A stretch of DNA of 9,516 bases. Origin: Lentimicrobiaceae bacterium. GTDB lineage: Bacteria > Bacteroidota > Bacteroidia > Bacteroidales > Lentimicrobiaceae. Location of the stretch: contig JAQVEI010000055.1 in assembly GCA_028697695.1 (NCBI GenBank), positions 1 through 9,516 on the forward strand, read 5' to 3'. The notes beneath the pieces are model-generated. The model was not told the DNA's origin. It worked only from the letters and a program-made list of their open reading frames with translations, and did no database searches. Position 1 is the first letter of the stretch. Every line of letters starts with the position of its first letter. Shown here in pieces: positions 7,343 to 9,516 of this stretch. The position numbers and the translations under genes are program-made.

Positions 7343-7966
7343 ATGCTGAAAACGGAAACCCTTTCAAATCAATTAACCACTTACCGCATACTTGCAGAAT
7401 TGTTCCGGTTTCCTGTTGAAGATTACCATGGACAGGCAAAAACCTATCAATCGCTGGTTTCTGCTGCTGAGAAGCTCGAACCCAAATTTCTGAAACTAGC
7501 CTGTAAATTAGAGCATTCAGCCAAAAAAGCCACTATTGAAGACCTTTGCGAAGAGTATCACAGACTATTTGATCCGGAAGGCAGGCAAGAGTTTCCTTAT
7601 CTGCATGCGCACAACTACCTGAATCAGGAACCTGATCTGTGTGAATACCTTAGCAGGATATATGAATCTCATGAGTTTGGCAGGGAATTCACGGCTTATG
7701 CGTTAGACCATTTGTGCAATGAGCTTGACTTCATCCGCCATCTGAATACCCGATCATTGCTGATGATAGAGGCATCGAAGCCATCCCAGGCCAGTGAAAT
7801 TCAGAAATTCAAATGCACTTTCCTGCGAAACCATTTGATACAATGGCTGCCCGAGCTAACTAAATACATTATATTCAACAGTAAATCGGCCTATTTTTTA
7901 CAATTATCGATTATCACGAGAACTGTTTTGGTGAACTGTATCAACCGCGAAAACAACATCAACTAA
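7343..7966 (+). CDS. TorD/NarJ/DmsD-family redox-enzyme maturation chaperone
   Basis: The 207-residue, mainly helical, cytoplasmic protein has no signal peptide and the length usual for the TorD/NarJ family. Family-like stretches are YRILAELFRFP at 14-24, EEYHRLFDPEGR at 70-81 (the E-Y-x-R-L-F helix), FPYLHAHNYL at 84-93, DHLCNELDFIRHL at 122-134 and FLRNHLIQWLPELTKYI at 160-176. Members bind the twin-arginine signal or N-terminus of a molybdopterin oxidoreductase and help insert the cofactor before export. No such enzyme is in the window, so the client is unknown. The gene has its own promoter (7301-7308) and runs convergently towards the Crp/Fnr gene, with 17 bases between the two stop codons and no obvious terminator there. 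The family call rests on motif pattern only and is fairly secure; which subfamily it belongs to cannot be told. Confidence 0.75.
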   Translation: MLKTETLSNQLTTYRILAELFRFPVEDYHGQAKTYQSLVSAAEKLEPKFLKLACKLEHSAKKATIEDLCEEYHRLFDPEGRQEFPYLHAHNYLNQEPDLCEYLSRIYESHEFGREFTAYALDHLCNELDFIRHLNTRSLLMIEASKPSQASEIQKFKCTFLRNHLIQWLPELTKYIIFNSKSAYFLQLSIITRTVLVNCINRENNIN

Positions 7967-7983
7967 CTTCCTGCATCCACTCC

Positions 7984-8676
7984 TCAACCATTTCGGCTAA
8001 TGCCTTCAAGCCGGGGCATATCCAATATATGGATTAAATCCCCTTCGATTTTAATCAGCCCATCATCTTTAAAGATTTTGAGAACCCGTATAGCACTTTC
8101 TTTGGTCATGCCCGAGAGGTCGGCAAAATCCTGACGGCTTAAATGTGTAAAAAAGGGATTTGATTCATAAACTTTGGTTGAAAGATTTATCAACATATCG
8201 GCCATGCGGCCAGGCATTTGTTTCTGGGTAAGATTGGTAAGTTGTTCAAACAAATTAATTGCCTGTGCGCTTATCTTACTAATGGATTGATAGCTGAAGT
8301 CGGGCTTGGTTTTAATGAGCCCTTGTATTATTTCAGCTTCAACAAGACAGGCAGTAGTTTCCTCACAGGCCATTGCACTAAAATGATGTCTTTTATCCAC
8401 ATAAGCTCCCGGCACAAAAATATAATCAACAGGCTTGGCAAATCCAATAATGAGTCTTCTATCAGAACCGTTTTCAACGTATAATTTAACCAGCCCGGAA
8501 GTAACGCATACAAAATCATAACAGGGAGAACCCTGCTTAAAAATCATCTCACCCACATTGTAGTGCATTTTCACCCTACACATATCAACATGTTCAAGTT
8601 CACCCGGATTGAGATTCTTAAACATATCAGAGCGCTTTCGGCAGTCTACGCATCCATTTGAATTTAAATTAGCCAT
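7984..8676 (-). CDS. Crp/Fnr-family transcription regulator, FNR-like
   Basis: The 230-residue protein has an N-terminal cyclic-nucleotide-type beta-roll (about 20-125; VGEMIFKQGSP, SGLVKLYVENG), a dimerisation helix (about 128-165) and a C-terminal winged helix (about 170-225). The recognition helix reads MTKESAIRVLKIF; Glu193 and Arg197 align with E. coli FNR Glu209 and Arg213, but Ile196 stands where FNR has Ser212. Cysteines are at 9, 12, 33, 52, 57, 104 and 110. Cys9, Cys12 and Cys110 align with FNR Cys20, Cys23 and Cys122, while Met18 stands at the place of Cys29. It may therefore sense oxygen or NO through an Fe-S cluster, perhaps with Cys33 as the fourth ligand, or it may have lost the cluster. 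An AAAGG lies about 6 bases before the ATG. A perfect FNR-type palindrome lies 74 bases upstream, suggesting control of itself and of the divergent cytochrome gene. Confidence 0.9.
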   Translation of the reverse strand: MANLNSNGCVDCRKRSDMFKNLNPGELEHVDMCRVKMHYNVGEMIFKQGSPCYDFVCVTSGLVKLYVENGSDRRLIIGFAKPVDYIFVPGAYVDKRHHFSAMACEETTACLVEAEIIQGLIKTKPDFSYQSISKISAQAINLFEQLTNLTQKQMPGRMADMLINLSTKVYESNPFFTHLSRQDFADLSGMTKESAIRVLKIFKDDGLIKIEGDLIHILDMPRLEGISRNG

Positions 8677-8712
8677 CGTAACCTTTTATTTGTTGTAAAG
8701 CATTATTTATTA

Positions 8713-8728
8713 ATCAGATACCTCTGAT
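8713..8728. promoter_or_regulatory. Second dyad upstream of the Crp/Fnr gene (putative operator)
   Basis: ATCAGA-TACC-TCTGAT is a perfect 6-bp inverted repeat with a 4-base spacer, extended by TT/AA after one mismatch on each side. It has the size of a Crp/Fnr-type site but a different half-site from the FNR-type palindrome, and it lies 36 bases from the regulator's ATG. Confidence 0.4.
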
Positions 8729-8750
8729 AAAATGAAATTTTACCCTGCTT

Positions 8751-8768
8751 TGTTGATATAAATCAACA
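8751..8768. promoter_or_regulatory. FNR-type binding site between the Crp/Fnr and cytochrome genes
   Basis: TGTTGATATAAATCAACA contains the exact FNR consensus TTGAT-N4-ATCAA (8753-8766), and the arms stay palindromic for 7 bp. It is 74 bases before the regulator's ATG on the minus strand and 83 bases before the cytochrome's ATG on the plus strand, so it could serve both promoters. No convincing TAnnTTTG element was found on either side, so activation versus repression cannot be told. Confidence 0.8.
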
Positions 8769-8770
8769 CC

Positions 8771-8795
8771 GGCAATAACATTTATCAATAATGCC
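8771..8795. repeat. Imperfect inverted repeat next to the FNR-type site
   Basis: GGCAATA at 8771-8777 and TAATGCC at 8789-8795 pair as GGCAxTA/TAxTGCC with one mismatch and an 11-base centre. It starts three bases after the FNR-type palindrome and lies in the presumed leader or promoter of the cytochrome gene. It could be a further operator or chance. Confidence 0.25.
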
Positions 8796-8851
8796 CTACA
8801 AATATATCATTTTATTTTACCTTTACCATATACAAATCAATAGTTTCTTTG

Positions 8852-9259
8852 ATGTGTATAAAACAACATCTAACTCAGACGAAAATAAAAACTTGTTTTT
8901 TCACCTTTTTACTGGGGATCTTCTTTGCAGGAATCGCTCTAAGCGGATGCGAATACGAATTTATCGAGTTTGATGACAGCCCGATATTGGAGGAGGTAAG
9001 CTTTAAGGATGATGTGATACCCATCTTTAACTCCAGTTGTGGCTTTTCCGGTTGCCATGTAACAGGGGCAGTACCTCCGGACCTGACTGCCGAAAATGCT
9101 TACCAAAGCTTAATGAAACTCAACATGGTTTCGGCCAATGAGCCTGCCAACAGCTTACTATATACAAGTATGGCTTCGGGCAGCATGAAAAAATACTCAA
9201 CGCCGGACCAGACAAGGATAATACGGGCATGGATTGAGCAGGGGGCAAAGAACAACTGA
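8852..9259 (+). CDS. Monohaem c-type cytochrome lipoprotein with a CX4CH haem site
   Basis: The 135-residue product begins with a charged stretch and a hydrophobic segment ending in LSGC, a good lipobox with Cys33 as the lipidated residue. After it, VSFKDDVIPIFNSSC leads into CGFSGCH (Cys63, Cys68, His69), a haem c attachment site with four rather than two residues between the cysteines. Downstream come PPDLT, AYQSL, EPANSLLY, methionines 107 and 112 as possible sixth ligands, and the ending IIRAWIEQGAKNN. These are landmarks of the small cytochrome c domains common in Bacteroidota outer-membrane or periplasmic lipoproteins. It would carry electrons outside the inner membrane. The next gene starts 30 bases later, so the two are probably one operon. 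The ATG at 8852 is preferred over the adjacent TTG. No Shine-Dalgarno is visible. The FNR-type site upstream suggests control by oxygen availability. Confidence 0.82.
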   Translation: MCIKQHLTQTKIKTCFFTFLLGIFFAGIALSGCEYEFIEFDDSPILEEVSFKDDVIPIFNSSCGFSGCHVTGAVPPDLTAENAYQSLMKLNMVSANEPANSLLYTSMASGSMKKYSTPDQTRIIRAWIEQGAKNN

Positions 9260-9289
9260 TAAATAATATCCAAACCAGTCAACAATATT

Positions 9290-9516
9290 ATGAGAAACAG
9301 TAAAATCATCAGCACACTTCAACTCCTGGCAATTATGCTGCTGTTTTCGGCAAGCGGTGTAGCACAGGAAGCCGATACGGAAGACAAACCAACAGCCCGT
9401 CCGGCCAGGCCTGCGTTTGAAAGCGGTTTGATATTCGACAATGCTACTGCCACCATTCAGCCAAAAAACACGCTCGAAATGGTTATTCAACACCGGTTTG
9501 GCACTATGGATAATGG
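9290..9516 (+). CDS. DUF5777-type outer-membrane beta-barrel protein (partial, N-terminus only)
   Basis: The first 75 residues are visible before the right edge. A signal peptide (hydrophobic core LQLLAIMLLFSASG, cleavage probably after GVA before QEAD) is followed by an acidic, proline-rich linker. Then comes PAFESGLIFDNATATIQPKNTLEMVIQHRFGTMDN in overlapping pieces: FESGL, FDNAT, the TLEMVIQHRFG strand. This start is characteristic of DUF5777-family proteins of Bacteroidota, predicted beta-barrels of unknown function; I assign it from memory of that pattern. It is 30 bases behind the cytochrome lipoprotein gene on the same strand, so an outer-membrane barrel and a haem lipoprotein appear to be made together. 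The remainder of the barrel lies outside the window. Confidence 0.72.
   Translation, partial: MRNSKIISTLQLLAIMLLFSASGVAQEADTEDKPTARPARPAFESGLIFDNATATIQPKNTLEMVIQHRFGTMDN

Noticed and set aside
8836..8853. ATCAA and TTGAT flanking the cytochrome start codon
   Set aside because: The half-sites point outwards with an 8-base gap, which is the wrong arrangement for an FNR-type site; a 5-bp hairpin here would be weak and the match may be chance.
8791..8973. 60-codon open frame overlapping the cytochrome gene
   Set aside because: It lies in another frame over the lipoprotein signal region and has no recognisable features; the overlapping frame has a lipobox and a haem site.

Overview
The window looks like chromosomal DNA of a Bacteroidota (Bacteroidetes) bacterium; I cannot place it below phylum. 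Four things point there. Several genes are preceded by a TAnnTTTG -7 element, the phylum's housekeeping promoter signature. Translation starts sit behind A/T-rich leaders with little or no Shine-Dalgarno sequence. One protein ends in a type IX secretion (Por) sorting domain with the YPNP motif. There is also a GH3-serine hydrolase fusion of the kind common in this phylum. I see no insertion sequence, CRISPR array or phage gene.

Layout. 1-598 (-) is the start of a multi-pass membrane protein, cut by the left edge. 812-893 (-) is tRNA-Leu(TAG) with its own promoter. 1203-2621 (+) is a PQQ-type glucose/sorbosone dehydrogenase with a lipoprotein-like signal and a T9SS tail. It converges on 2664-5612 (-), an exported beta-N-acetylhexosaminidase fused to an AmpC-like serine hydrolase, whose terminator hairpin overlaps its own stop codon. 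5808-7196 (+) is an exported von Willebrand factor A protein with three repeated beta-rich modules.

The most interesting part is 7197-9516. It holds a TorD/NarJ-family molybdoenzyme chaperone (+), a Crp/Fnr regulator (-), a monohaem cytochrome c lipoprotein with a CX4CH site (+), and the start of a DUF5777-type outer-membrane beta-barrel (+). The intergenic region between the regulator and the cytochrome contains a perfect FNR-type palindrome, TTGAT-N4-ATCAA, plus two further dyads. The regulator keeps three of the four cluster cysteines of E. coli FNR. Taken together this resembles one edge of an oxygen-responsive anaerobic respiration locus whose molybdoenzyme and remaining electron carriers lie outside the window. 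The site and the cysteines are read from the sequence; the pathway is inference.

The left half looks like ordinary cell-envelope and housekeeping genes. No completely new system is demonstrated here; the regulator-cytochrome-barrel-chaperone locus is the best candidate for follow-up.
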